A DNA stretch of 64,000 nt from JBMOKU01 sp049324315 (GCA_049324315.1 JBMOKU010000055.1:62001-126000); one strand, 5' to 3'; positions 1 through 8,432 are shown, counted from the stretch's first letter. Notes: generated by a model not told the origin, from the letters alone. Made by a program: numbers and translations.

Positions 1-863
1 GCAAGGTTCAGTCCCTGTGCCATACCTCGCATGTTCAGATCTTCTATAACAACTGCATCATTGGCATTGGCTATCTGCCTTGATATTTTATGCAAGAAGT
101 CCTTTCGCTGGTTGGCTGCTTTTTCATGAAGCTTTGCTACTTTTTGACGTTGTTTTTCTCTGTTTTTACTATCTTTTTTACGTTTAGATAGTTTTCTTTG
201 TTCTTTTTTGAGTTTTGCTTCCGCTTTACGATAGAATTTAGGATAGTCTGCACTGTTTCCCTGGCTATCCACATAGAGTGTTTTGGAAGAGTAGTCTAAT
301 CCTATGGTTGTTTCTTGTTTTGGTGTTACCGGATGGATTTCTATATCATATTCCATGAGTATGGATATGTAGTATTTTCCTGTGGCTGTTTGACTGATTG
401 TGGCAGACTTGATCACTGCATTTTGTGGCAGCTGCCTATGCATCTTTATCTTTACATCTTTTAGTTTCGGTAATCGAATATGGCTTTTATCAACAAGTCT
501 GATGGTTCCATGTTGATTATTGGTGGTATAGCTTTTCTTATCTCTATGTTTGCTCTTGAATTTGGGAAATCCTACAGATGGGTTTCTAAAGAAGTTACGA
601 TATGCTGCATTTAGGTTCATTTGTGCATTGGCAAGGGCAAGGCTGTCTACTTCGGTTAGCCACAGGTATTCCGTTTTATATTTTGCAGGAGTTAGATATT
701 TCTGCTGTTTCAATGCTTCTTTGTCATTTTTATATTTTTCGTAGATTTCTTTACGGTTTTCAAGCATTTTATTGTAGATGAAACGCGCACAACCAAATGT
801 TTTCTTAATGAGGTTCTCCTGTTCTTTGTCTGGATATATTCGATATTTGTAGGCTTTGTTCAT
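1..863 (-). CDS. tnpB: TnpB (IS200/IS605-family RNA-guided nuclease), C-terminus beyond window edge
   Basis: An open frame runs from an ATG at 863 to the window edge with about 287 codons and no stop, so the 3' end is missing. The N-terminus is the usual helix-turn-helix-like OrfB start (MNKAYKYRIYP). A first RuvC motif is visible as GLDYSSK and the second as VVIEDLNMRGM near the edge; the zinc finger and third RuvC motif would lie outside. TnpB proteins are guide-RNA-directed endonucleases carried by IS605/IS1341-type elements. No tnpA is visible on the gene's upstream side, so this may be a TnpB-only element, although tnpA could lie outside the window. The omega-RNA region would also lie outside. 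The lysine-rich stretch around residues 200-240 is typical. Confidence 0.92.
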   Translation of the reverse strand, partial: MNKAYKYRIYPDKEQENLIKKTFGCARFIYNKMLENRKEIYEKYKNDKEALKQQKYLTPAKYKTEYLWLTEVDSLALANAQMNLNAAYRNFFRNPSVGFPKFKSKHRDKKSYTTNNQHGTIRLVDKSHIRLPKLKDVKIKMHRQLPQNAVIKSATISQTATGKYYISILMEYDIEIHPVTPKQETTIGLDYSSKTLYVDSQGNSADYPKFYRKAEAKLKKEQRKLSKRKKDSKNREKQRQKVAKLHEKAANQRKDFLHKISRQIANANDAVVIEDLNMRGMAQGLNL

Positions 864-985
864 AGCTTTTCACCTTGGCTTTCGATATATCTTTTTATGA
901 CTGTTTATATATAGCCTAACATATGTTCGGGTATTCCTCAAGAGGCAACAATTCATCCCCTACCTAAAGAGGATAGGGGACTTCT
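1..985 (-). mobile_element. Partial IS200/IS605-type (IS1341-like) element
   Basis: The element contains tnpB and, 94 bp upstream of its start, an imperfect hairpin at 957-979 (CCCCTACC paired with GGATAGGGG, one bulged A). Subterminal imperfect hairpins rather than terminal inverted repeats mark this family, so I take the hairpin as the left end; the exact boundary is uncertain by tens of bases. The element sits directly upstream of an ABC importer ATPase gene whose expected substrate-binding protein gene is not seen. Confidence 0.7.
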
Positions 986-1104
986 TATCGCATTAGGTTA
1001 CATTCTAAACATTCGCCAATTAAGTGGCTATACTCCTCTCTGTCACCAATCCCTTCCCTCTGAATACAATAAATTATAGTGACTTATCTTGGGGAGGAAT
1101 GCTC

Positions 1105-1884
1105 ATGACTGTAGAGAAGATCGTACAAATTCAAAATATATCCATGAATTATCATACATTAGACGGAGAAACGCTGGCTATCAATAACCTATCCTTCGAT
1201 GTAAATAAAGGTGAAATCGTCGTCATCGTTGGTCCCAGCGGCTGTGGAAAATCTACAACCTTATCTATCATTTCCGGTTTAATCAAACCCTCTTTCGGCA
1301 GTGTTATTGTCAATGGCAAAGAAGTGAATGGCACAAGTAAATCCATAGGCTATATGTTTCAAAAAGATCATTTATTTGAATGGAGAACCATATTGGAGAA
1401 TGTATTGATTGGACTTGAAATACAAAATAAACTGAATGATGAAACAAAAGCTAAAGCTGAAGGGCTATTGAATACCTATGGGCTAAGTGAATTTAAAAAT
1501 CACTATCCCAGTCAGTTATCCGGTGGTATGCGGCAAAGGGTTGCTTTGATCAGAACTTTGGCCATAGAACCGGAACTTCTACTATTAGATGAGCCCTTTT
1601 CTGCATTAGACTACCAAACGCGTCTGGCTGTGGCTGACGAGATTGGAAGCATATTGAAAAAAGAAAAGAAAACAGCTGTAATGGTGACCCATGATATCTC
1701 AGAAGCCATTAGTATGGCTGATCGTATTGTTGTTTTATCCAAAAGGCCGGCATCTGTTAAAAGCGTCCATGAAATACAGCTAACACTGGAGAAGGAAAGA
1801 ACACCGCTTTCTTCTAGGGAAGCTCCTGAATTTAGGCATTATTTCAATCGAATATGGAAGGAGTTGGATGTTCATGTCAAATGA
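1105..1884 (+). CDS. ABC transporter ATP-binding protein, NitT/TauT (SsuB/TauB) type
   Basis: 259 aa cytoplasmic ATPase that powers import of a nitrate-, sulfonate-, taurine- or pyrimidine-precursor-like solute. Walker A is GPSGCGKST, the signature is LSGGMRQR, Walker B is LLLLDEPFSALD, and the H-loop is VTHD. The Q-loop has a histidine/leucine-rich stretch, MFQKDHLFEW, as in this subfamily. The ATG at 1105 is chosen because GGGGAGGA lies seven bases upstream; the frame is open further 5' to 1024. The stop overlaps the permease start, so the two are translationally coupled. The substrate cannot be told without the binding protein, which would be expected nearby. Confidence 0.9.
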   Translation: MTVEKIVQIQNISMNYHTLDGETLAINNLSFDVNKGEIVVIVGPSGCGKSTTLSIISGLIKPSFGSVIVNGKEVNGTSKSIGYMFQKDHLFEWRTILENVLIGLEIQNKLNDETKAKAEGLLNTYGLSEFKNHYPSQLSGGMRQRVALIRTLAIEPELLLLDEPFSALDYQTRLAVADEIGSILKKEKKTAVMVTHDISEAISMADRIVVLSKRPASVKSVHEIQLTLEKERTPLSSREAPEFRHYFNRIWKELDVHVK

Positions 1885-2713
1885 AATAAGCTGCTGTGAG
1901 AATATGGACAACGACAAATTACCATATTCCAAAGAACACCACGATTTTTTATGCATGGTTAAACGGAAAAGACAAGCTATAAAAATAACACAGATTGCCT
2001 TGCTCATTGTCTTCTTCTTACTCTGGGAACTGGCAGCAAGGTTCCATATGATCGATACTTTCCTCACGAGCTATCCTTCTCAGATGTGGAATCTATTTAT
2101 AAAGCTGTTACGTGATGGTTCACTTATGAAGCATATAGGCATCAGTACCTTTGAAACGATTGTCGGTTTTATATCCGGCACGCTGCTTGGTACGTTGATC
2201 GCTGTTCTCTTATGGTGGTCCGATTTTATATCTAAGGTTCTAGACCCTTATATGGTTGTACTTAATGCACTTCCGAAAACTGCTCTAGCTCCTATCATCA
2301 TTCTGTGGGCAGGCGCTGGGATAACAGGTATTATAGTAACAGCAATGACTGTATCCATTGTTATAACAATCCTAGGTGTCTACGGCGGCTTCAAGGAAGT
2401 AGATGAAGAAAAGATTAGGATGCTGCAGACTTTTGGCGCTACAAAAATGCAGATACTTCAAAAGGTGGTCTTCCCTGCCAGCATACCCACCATCGTCAAT
2501 GCACTTAAGATCAATGTTGGATTGTCCTGGGTCGGGGTTATTGTCGGAGAGTTTCTGGTATCTCAGGCAGGTATCGGATATCTGATCGTTTATGGCGGTC
2601 AGGTATTTAAGCTGGATTTGGTGATGACTAGTGTTATTATCCTAGCTGTTTTAGCAGCGGTCATGTATCAGGGCGTGGCTTTCTTGGAGAGTAAATTGAT
2701 GAAGTGGAGATAA
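1868..2713 (+). CDS. ABC transporter permease, NitT/TauT (SsuC/TauC) type
   Basis: 281 aa inner-membrane permease. An approximately 35-residue charged N-terminal stretch is followed by about six hydrophobic segments. The conserved EAA-like loop, where the ATPase docks, is visible as KIRMLQTFGATKMQILQKV, followed by PASIPTIVNALKI. It overlaps the ATPase gene by 17 bases; GGAAGGAG ends at 1863, four bases before ATG 1868 and ten before an in-frame ATG at 1874, and either could start. It is followed at once by a terminator, so the visible operon is just these two genes. Confidence 0.88.
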   Translation: MFMSNEISCCENMDNDKLPYSKEHHDFLCMVKRKRQAIKITQIALLIVFFLLWELAARFHMIDTFLTSYPSQMWNLFIKLLRDGSLMKHIGISTFETIVGFISGTLLGTLIAVLLWWSDFISKVLDPYMVVLNALPKTALAPIIILWAGAGITGIIVTAMTVSIVITILGVYGGFKEVDEEKIRMLQTFGATKMQILQKVVFPASIPTIVNALKINVGLSWVGVIVGEFLVSQAGIGYLIVYGGQVFKLDLVMTSVIILAVLAAVMYQGVAFLESKLMKWR

Positions 2714-2728
2714 TGTGTACTGAAATAC

Positions 2729-2761
2729 AAGGCTCTGGGATACACCAGAGCCTTCTATTTC
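2729..2761 (+). terminator. Intrinsic terminator of the ABC importer operon
   Basis: Perfect stem GGCTCTGG/CCAGAGCC (2731-2738 with 2745-2752, extended by two A:T pairs) with a 6-nt loop, then a T-rich tail. It lies 16 bases after the permease stop. Confidence 0.85.
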
Positions 2762-2832
2762 TTATCTTCTATATAAAAGCTTTTTCCTATAATACAATAG
2801 ATTTCATCATTTATGCATCTATTATTATTTCA

Positions 2833-3726
2833 TTATTTGGTTATGGCATAGTAATCCATTGTTGATGTTACTTCAAATCCGCAGGATTTATATAGATTCA
2901 ATGCATTGCTATTTTTAGTTACAACTTGAAGCTTTATCTCTTGCGCATTTTTTTCTTTAAGCTTTTCTATCGAACCCATTAGGATCTCTCTACCATAGCC
3001 CATACCTCTATATTCAGGTAGCACACCTAAACCATATATTCCTCCAATGCTCTTATTTACCTCTAAACCAACCTTACCTATTATCTTTGAATCTAATTCT
3101 GCAATAAAAATAGTGAATCCGCTTTTCTCTTCATCTTCTGGTAATGTGATTTGTGCTTCATCGAATGCTCTTCCAGCATAGATAGCATTTTGTACAGCTA
3201 TTTCTCTTGCATCCTGATTCGCTGCTTTTCTTAGCGTAATTCTACTGGTGAAATCCGTTTCATTTACTGAATTTCTTAAGTACATTTCAAACTCTGAAAA
3301 ATCATAAACTGCCCCCGTTGTCTTGATGAATTCCTGCCCAGATAAGGAATGATGATCGCTCAGCAAAAGCATTTTATGTACTGCTCTCTTATTGAACTCT
3401 TCCTTTACACTTGCATATAGATTTTTGAAGACACCTATCCTTCTAAAATCAGGATGAACCATACCATTGACTTCTAGCTCTGGGCCTCCAAAATCACAAA
3501 TCCCCATATAGCCAATAAGTAAATCATTTTCATAAAACATAAATTCATTATTCACTTTCTGTATTTCTTGATTCCATTTTGCTCTACCAAGTTTGTAATC
3601 TAATTCTAACTTAAGAGATATCGGATTATTTTCTAGACAAATGCTTTCGAGATGATGGATTTCATCATAATCCTTTTGTGTTAGCTTTTCTTTCATTCTC
3701 ATGCTTGTATTTTCTAATTCTTTCAA
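2833..3726 (-). CDS. Tandem GNAT-family N-acetyltransferase
   Basis: 297 aa with two GNAT folds. The N-terminal half (about residues 15-150) contains a degenerate acetyl-CoA site with VHPDFRRIGVF. The C-terminal half (about 160-297) has the canonical motif A, LPEYRGMGYGREIL, and motif B ending LYKSCGF. The tandem layout resembles MshD-like or Eis-like arrangements; the acceptor is unknown. The start is a TTG at 3726 preceded by GAGGTTAAAG; an ATG at residue 9-11 is an alternative. A 35-codon ORF lies 10 bases upstream and may be translationally coupled. Confidence 0.82.
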   Translation of the reverse strand: MKELENTSMRMKEKLTQKDYDEIHHLESICLENNPISLKLELDYKLGRAKWNQEIQKVNNEFMFYENDLLIGYMGICDFGGPELEVNGMVHPDFRRIGVFKNLYASVKEEFNKRAVHKMLLLSDHHSLSGQEFIKTTGAVYDFSEFEMYLRNSVNETDFTSRITLRKAANQDAREIAVQNAIYAGRAFDEAQITLPEDEEKSGFTIFIAELDSKIIGKVGLEVNKSIGGIYGLGVLPEYRGMGYGREILMGSIEKLKEKNAQEIKLQVVTKNSNALNLYKSCGFEVTSTMDYYAITK

Positions 3727-3736
3727 CGCTTTAACC

Positions 3737-3844
3737 TCACTTTGCTTTTGATTTTCGTTTTATCATTTCATTACTTATAACCTCATCATTAATAAATGGT
3801 TTTGAATCTGAAACATCTGAAGCTTTATCAAATAGTATCAGCAT
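3737..3844 (-). CDS. Small ORF, 35 aa, upstream of the tandem acetyltransferase
   Basis: ATG at 3844 follows a very strong ribosome binding site (AAAGGAGGAG, 5 bases spacing) and runs 35 codons to a TGA at 3739-3737. The product begins MLILFDKASDV and ends in a lysine/arginine-rich tail (IKRKSKAK). No family is recognised. It sits between a 169-bp promoter/leader/terminator cassette and the GNAT gene, which starts ten bases after its stop on a weak TTG. It may be a real small protein or a leader peptide coupling translation of the GNAT gene. Confidence 0.55.
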   Translation of the reverse strand: MLILFDKASDVSDSKPFINDEVISNEMIKRKSKAK

Positions 3845-3880
3845 TGTCTCTCCTCCTTTTATATGACTCAGCTTTAGCGC

Positions 3881-4049
3881 TGAATATAAAATAAACCCCC
3901 GCAGAATCACCCGATCAGTGACTCCGCAGGGTCATTTCGCTGCGTGTAAGAGTTCTCCCTATACCTAGACAATTATACATTTCATAATTGTCTAGGTATA
4001 CTCACTAAATTATCCATATATTACTAGAAATTTCCATGAATGTCAATAC
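3881..4049 (-). ncRNA. 169-bp promoter + structured leader + terminator cassette, copy 1
   Basis: On the minus strand this holds TTGACA (4046-4041), a 17-base spacer, TAATAT (4023-4018), a perfect 17-bp AT-rich hairpin (3963-4000 region), and a 14-bp GC-rich hairpin (CCCTGCGGAGTCAC arm) followed by a U-rich tail. A copy of the same length, with about 20 differences, lies at 9902-10070, also just upstream of a minus-strand gene. CGCAG ahead of the terminator can pair with CUGCG of its 5' arm, so an antiterminator is possible. No known riboswitch class was recognised. Confidence 0.7.
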
Positions 4050-4213
4050 ACACTTACAAATAGTGATATTGCAGCTGTTTCATTATTATTATACTACGGT
4101 TATTCAATTTACTCTCGCTGCAAAATATAGTATATTAGATAATAACTGAAATTAATCTTAAAAATTCAAATCCAACCTAAAACCGTTGAAAAATCAGTAG
4201 AGAGGTGGCAGCA

Positions 4214-4861
4214 ATGGAAAATTCTATTACATCTAGCTATTCTAACCTTGAGGAGGTTCCGCTTTCAATCTATGACTCTGAAATTATGTATTATGGAGGA
4301 GATCAATACTGGTTTCCAAATAAAGCCCATCAAGTTAGCGGCTGCGGTCCGGTTGCAGCTGCTAATATAACTGCATATTTATCCCAAACCTTTCCAGATA
4401 AATTTGGTAGTTTATATCCCTTCAAGCCTGTTCTCAGTAAGAAGGATTTCGTAGAACATATGATTGAAATTCGCAGATATGTAAAACCAGGGATGTTTGG
4501 ACTTACCTCTGTCCATCAGTTTTCAGACAATGTTCTGTCTTTTTCACAAAGCAGAGGTGTATCTTTAGCACCTCATATTCTAGATAAAGATACTGCCAGT
4601 ATCCATGAAGCGATAAGCTTTATTTCTCAAGCTTTATATCAAAGGCTCCCTGTTGCCATCTTAGTTCTTAAGCATCCAGTAAAGGAATTTGTAGACTATG
4701 CTTGGCATTGGATGACCATAACCCATTTATGGTTGGACCCTGAGGATAACAAATTTTTTATTTCTGTCTCAACTTATGGCGAACGTCGGGAGATTGATTT
4801 GGATTTGCTTTGGAATCATAGGCGCCCAAAAGATATTATCAGATTGGCATACTTCTCCTAA
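4214..4861 (+). CDS. C39-like cysteine peptidase-fold protein, uncharacterised
   Basis: 215 aa, no signal peptide. Cys44 in VSGCGPVAAAN and a histidine in DYAWHWMTITHL recall the Cys/His arrangement of the papain-like peptidase C39 fold; this is inference from motif shape, not a firm family match. The start is the ATG at 4214, five bases after AGAGGTGG, rather than the in-frame GTG at 4205. It stands alone, divergent from the cassette to its left and convergent with the chemoreceptor gene to its right. The substrate is unknown. Confidence 0.6.
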   Translation: MENSITSSYSNLEEVPLSIYDSEIMYYGGDQYWFPNKAHQVSGCGPVAAANITAYLSQTFPDKFGSLYPFKPVLSKKDFVEHMIEIRRYVKPGMFGLTSVHQFSDNVLSFSQSRGVSLAPHILDKDTASIHEAISFISQALYQRLPVAILVLKHPVKEFVDYAWHWMTITHLWLDPEDNKFFISVSTYGERREIDLDLLWNHRRPKDIIRLAYFS

Positions 4862-4919
4862 GCAAATTGCACGTAATGTCCATCATAATTCATAACGAAG
4901 CATCTGTAGACCATAATAC

Positions 4920-5894
4920 CTATCCAATTTTTTCTATTTCATTCATACTATTCACATATGTATCGATACTTTTTACACTCTCTTCTAATTCGCGGTCTAC
5001 TACACTTGCTTCTTGTACATGGTGAATGATTTGGGCATTGGTTTTCTGCAGCAGATTCTCTACATTTCTAATATTATCTAGAACATCTTGAACATAATCT
5101 TTTTGTACTGTGATTGTACTAATTACACTGGTTACTTCCGTTCCTATATATTCAACGGCACCCAAGGCTTCATCAATTTTTTGAATAGCCTTTTTTGATA
5201 TTGATGATCCTTCCGTAATAAATTTTGTGCTTTGTTCAGCTTTACCTAAAACATTGCGGGTCTCTACCTGAATATTATTGATTAAACTACTAATGTTCTT
5301 TGTGCTTTCAGAAGTCATTTCTGCTAACTTTCTAACCTCCTCTGCTACAACTGAAAATCCTCTGCCTTGTTCTCCTGCACGGGCAGATTCAATGGCAGCA
5401 TTTAACGCTAACAAGTTCGTCTGTCTTGCTATGCCGGTGATAACAGCAACGATTTCTCCAATTTCAGCTATTTCTTGACTTAAGCTTTCTAAACCCCTAT
5501 AGGTTTCCTGGGTTTCAACTTCTAAAGATGATATAATTTGGGCAATACTTTCAATGGACTCTTTTCCCTCAGAAGACTTGGAAACAGTTTCTTTCGTTGT
5601 TTTTAACAATTCATTGCTTTTCGCATCCAGCACATCCATTGACTGGTTTGTTCTGTTACTCAAATCAGATACCTTTATTATTTCTCGTTCTACTTGCTGT
5701 GCTAAATTTGCCAATACTTCATGTTCGTCATTAACGCGATGGTGCTGGGTAATGACAGTCTGTATTTGCTTATGTACATTCTTTAAGAAAACCATATATT
5801 CATTTTCTAATGATGGCTTCGTGGGCGGATTATCATTTGTCTTTAATGGTTGTTCTAATCCTGTCGATGCATTTCTTTTAAATATGTTTAACAT
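4920..5894 (-). CDS. Soluble methyl-accepting chemotaxis protein
   Basis: 324 aa with no transmembrane segment. An N-terminal helical region of about 90 residues is followed by a chemoreceptor signalling domain whose hairpin tip is ARQTNLLALNAAIESARAGE, then VVAEEVRKLAEMT. The tip contacts CheA and CheW. As a cytoplasmic receptor it probably senses an internal signal or partner protein. No haem- or PAS-type input domain is obvious. A sigma-28-like promoter lies 37-63 bases upstream, fitting co-regulation with motility genes. Confidence 0.88.
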   Translation of the reverse strand: MLNIFKRNASTGLEQPLKTNDNPPTKPSLENEYMVFLKNVHKQIQTVITQHHRVNDEHEVLANLAQQVEREIIKVSDLSNRTNQSMDVLDAKSNELLKTTKETVSKSSEGKESIESIAQIISSLEVETQETYRGLESLSQEIAEIGEIVAVITGIARQTNLLALNAAIESARAGEQGRGFSVVAEEVRKLAEMTSESTKNISSLINNIQVETRNVLGKAEQSTKFITEGSSISKKAIQKIDEALGAVEYIGTEVTSVISTITVQKDYVQDVLDNIRNVENLLQKTNAQIIHHVQEASVVDRELEESVKSIDTYVNSMNEIEKIG

Positions 5895-5930
5895 ATCAAA
5901 CCTACCTTTCTTATCAAAGAATCAGATCCT

Positions 5931-5957
5931 TTATCGATTTTCAGTTACTCCGTTTTA
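5931..5957 (-). promoter_or_regulatory. Candidate sigma-28 (SigD/FliA) promoter for the chemoreceptor
   Basis: The minus strand reads TAAA (5957-5954), 15 bases, then ATCGATAA (5938-5931), close to the TAAA-N15-GCCGATAA motility consensus. Its place upstream of a chemoreceptor supports the call. Confidence 0.55.
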
Positions 5958-6064
5958 ATGTCCTTTACACTCATTATAGGATACATCTAAAATCAAAGAT
6001 GTGATTAAAATCAAGTAAATATAAAATTCATCATTTCTGCCAAAATAATACATGGGATCGTAAA

Positions 6065-6112
6065 AATAAAAGAAGCCTAGGCGTTAAAATAGGCCATAGA
6101 GCTTCCTTTTTG
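6065..6112 (-). terminator. Probable minus-strand terminator, argS side
   Basis: The minus strand pairs GAAGC...GCTTC around an inner CCTA/TAGG stem, followed by TTTTATTTTT. It lies about 320 bases beyond the argS stop; the intervening stretch carries no convincing gene. Confidence 0.5.
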
Positions 6113-6378
6113 ACTCACTGAAATTGTACTTGACGAAGATCAAGCAGCTTACTAAGAGTAAATTTGTCACTAAGTTATAGATTTGTGCCTTTGAAGCATT
6201 ATTTAATCGCTGCGGTACGCCGAGGCGGAGGCCACTGAAAAAGTACTTCATCGTCCAGGGCAACACATGGGGACAGGGCCCCAGTCCGGGGAAAAACACA
6301 CCGGACAGCGTACCAGTCCCCAAGTCTTGCCCTTTCTGCTCAAATAACTTGAGTTTCTCAGCAGTCTCCGAGGTCGGC
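6113..6378. other. Intergenic stretch with GC-rich nested palindrome
   Basis: No supported gene. Bases 6269-6321 form nested inverted repeats (GGGGACAGGG at the left, CCAGTCCCC at the right, CCGGAC/GTCCGG inside) in a patch far more GC-rich than its surroundings, from roughly 6205 to 6330. It resembles the dispersed GGGAC palindromes elsewhere in the window but has no full match to them. A 79-codon minus-strand frame through it looks spurious. Confidence 0.45.
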
Positions 6379-6428
6379 GTCCCCTACAAAAGAAAATACA
6401 TTCCTCTCTAGAAGTGTAGTCTTTATTT
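6379..6428 (-). repeat. Dispersed palindromic repeat, family A, right half only
   Basis: GTCCCCTACAAAAGAAAATAC followed by TTC and TCTAGAAGTGTAG matches the right arms of the copies at 8433, 35226 and 47433; the left arm is replaced by unrelated sequence. It ends four bases before the argS stop. Confidence 0.7.
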
Positions 6429-6432
6429 GAAT

Positions 6433-8106
6433 TTACATATATTCTACAACGTCTATTCCCAATAGTTGAAGACTATTCTTTATCACCTGTCGGGTTCCAT
6501 CCAACAGCTTAAGTCTTGCATCCTTTATTTCCTGATTCTCCGCATTTAATACAGGGCATTCATGGTAGAAGCGGGAAAAAAGCTTTGCGATTTTAAAGGC
6601 ATAGGAAGCCAAAACACTAGGACGAAATTCTTGTAACGCTTTTTGCACAACAGCATTAAAATAACTCAGTTCTTTTACTAATTCAAATTCAATATCGCTG
6701 CTCAAAGCTTCAGGGTTAAAGCTCTGTGGAAGATTATCTCCATATTTATTAAATATAGAATTAATTCTGGCATAGCTATATTGTATATATGGACCCGTAT
6801 CTCCCTCAAAGCTTAGTGCCGTGTCCCAATCAAAGGTTACATTCTTTTCATTATCTACCTTTAACATTGCATACTTAACAGCTCCATAGGCAATGGCTTT
6901 TATGATGTCTTCATTCATTTCTGCTCCATTTTTAAGCATATATTGAGAGACCTTCTCCTTTGCTTCATCCATGAAGTCCTCCAATAGTACAACGGTACCC
7001 TTACGGGTAGACATTTTTCCACCCGATAGAAGAACAAAGGAATAATGAACAACCTGTGGAGATGGATATCCAAGTATATCTAAGGCTGCAGCAACTTGCT
7101 TGAAGTAAAGCTTTTGATCCTCTCCAAGCACGATAATATTTCTAGCAGCGTTTGTTCTTACTTTATCCAGGGTATATGCTATATCTCTAAGGGGATAAAG
7201 GGACGTTTTATCTTGTCTTGTTAAAACCAAATAGGGTGATTTCATCGTAAGGTCATAGCCTTCTTGGTTTAGGACATAGCGTCCTTCCGAGTCCTCAGAA
7301 AGTCTTCCTGTATCTTGTAGTAATTCTAATATTTCATCCGTTCTTTTATGAAAGATATAATCGGATTCATATTGGAAGGTATCATATTTGATTCCAATCT
7401 CATTTAAGATCCCAGTCTGCCCTTTGATGCAAATATCTACGACCGTTCGGAATTTTTCTCTTACTGACTCATTGCCATTTTCAAACTGATAAAGCAGGTC
7501 GAAAACATCCTTCTCCAAATCTGGGTTTTCAGCTACTCTCTTATTTATCTCTATATAGATATCCAATAGATCATTAAAAGTAATCTGTTCTCGGTCACGT
7601 GCCCCTAACACAAGCATGGCGATTTGTTTTCCTACATCATTAACAAAGTACTGGGTATCGACTTCATACCCTTCAAATTTTAATAGCCTTACCAAGCAAT
7701 CGCCTATGAGGGCATTTCTGGCTCTTCCCACATGAGGAGAAGCATTGGGATTAATGCTTGTATGTTCTATCAGCGCCTTTTGGCCTCTTCCCTCCATGGA
7801 CGAGCCATAATGATCTCCTTTTAAGGCTATTTCCGTTAAAGTGTCCTCTATCACCATTGCCCTTCTTAGATAAATGTTCAGGTATGCACCCTGCAATTCA
7901 ATCCTCTCAATATACTCATGATCCCTTATTTTTTCCCTAAGTTCTCTTGCAATTTCAATGGGGTTCCTTTTCAATTCTTTTGCTGCAGTAAAACAAGGCA
8001 GCGCTAAATCTCCCATATCAGATTTTGGGGGTGTGGTCAGAATGACATCCCTTACTGATAAAGCTTCGGATATAACAGATGCCAATTCCTTTGAATACTT
8101 TTGCAT
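6433..8106 (-). CDS. argS: Arginyl-tRNA synthetase
   Basis: 557 aa class I synthetase charging tRNA-Arg. The HIGH-type motif is visible as NPNASPHVGRARN, with the ArgRS N-terminal (Add1) domain before it, and the KMSKS equivalent as GGKMSTRKGTVV. The C-terminal DALR anticodon-binding domain ends in VVEYM. The start is ATG 8106 (MQKYSKEL), nine bases after AAGGAGG; the longer frame to 8199 is only the T-box leader read through. The preceding T-box leader makes expression respond to uncharged tRNA-Arg. The family length of about 550-560 aa fits. Confidence 0.97.
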   Translation of the reverse strand: MQKYSKELASVISEALSVRDVILTTPPKSDMGDLALPCFTAAKELKRNPIEIARELREKIRDHEYIERIELQGAYLNIYLRRAMVIEDTLTEIALKGDHYGSSMEGRGQKALIEHTSINPNASPHVGRARNALIGDCLVRLLKFEGYEVDTQYFVNDVGKQIAMLVLGARDREQITFNDLLDIYIEINKRVAENPDLEKDVFDLLYQFENGNESVREKFRTVVDICIKGQTGILNEIGIKYDTFQYESDYIFHKRTDEILELLQDTGRLSEDSEGRYVLNQEGYDLTMKSPYLVLTRQDKTSLYPLRDIAYTLDKVRTNAARNIIVLGEDQKLYFKQVAAALDILGYPSPQVVHYSFVLLSGGKMSTRKGTVVLLEDFMDEAKEKVSQYMLKNGAEMNEDIIKAIAYGAVKYAMLKVDNEKNVTFDWDTALSFEGDTGPYIQYSYARINSIFNKYGDNLPQSFNPEALSSDIEFELVKELSYFNAVVQKALQEFRPSVLASYAFKIAKLFSRFYHECPVLNAENQEIKDARLKLLDGTRQVIKNSLQLLGIDVVEYM

Positions 8107-8130
8107 ACAGTTTACCTCCTTGGTAGTAAA

Positions 8131-8360
8131 ATAAAAACGCCTCATCTCAAAAAAGAGACGAAGCGTTCGCGGTACCACTCTTGTTGGCATAATGCCCACT
8201 CAAAACCTTTATCGCAGGTGTACGTTCTCCATACTGTTACTTCAAGAGAATTCTCCCCGGTCCTTTTCCCACCTATATTATTATCAGGCTTCCACTCTGT
8301 CCTGACTCGCTGGAATAAGTGATAACTGGTACTCTTCCGGTTCATCGAGTTATCGTATGC
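8131..8360 (-). promoter_or_regulatory. T-box leader (tRNA-Arg-sensing) of argS
   Basis: The minus strand carries the T-box core GAGTGGTACCGCG (8181-8169 region), which pairs with the tRNA acceptor end, followed by a terminator whose arms are 8136-8148 and 8154-8166 and a T-rich tail. An AGUA motif lies in the 5' part of stem I. CCGG segments at the two ends of stem I can pair, and just inside the 3' one is AGG followed by A (8264-8262), a plausible arginine specifier; the specifier placement is inference. Confidence 0.9.
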
Positions 8361-8379
8361 TGTTTTGTAAATTATTTAT

Positions 8380-8408
8380 ATTATATGTAAATATTTTGAA
8401 ATCATCAA
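8380..8408 (-). promoter_or_regulatory. Sigma-A promoter of the argS leader
   Basis: Minus strand TTGATG (8408-8403), 17-base spacer, TATAAT (8385-8380), placing the transcript start shortly before the T-box stem I. Confidence 0.75.
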
Positions 8409-8432
8409 TATATTCTTTATCGTGTTGCATCT

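Noticed and set aside
6084..6323. 79-codon minus-strand ORF
   Set aside because: It runs through the GC-rich palindrome island, has no ribosome binding site and no family features.
8107..8199. N-terminal extension of ArgRS
   Set aside because: The extra codons come from the T-box leader and terminator; ATG 8106 has a strong AAGGAGG and matches the family start.
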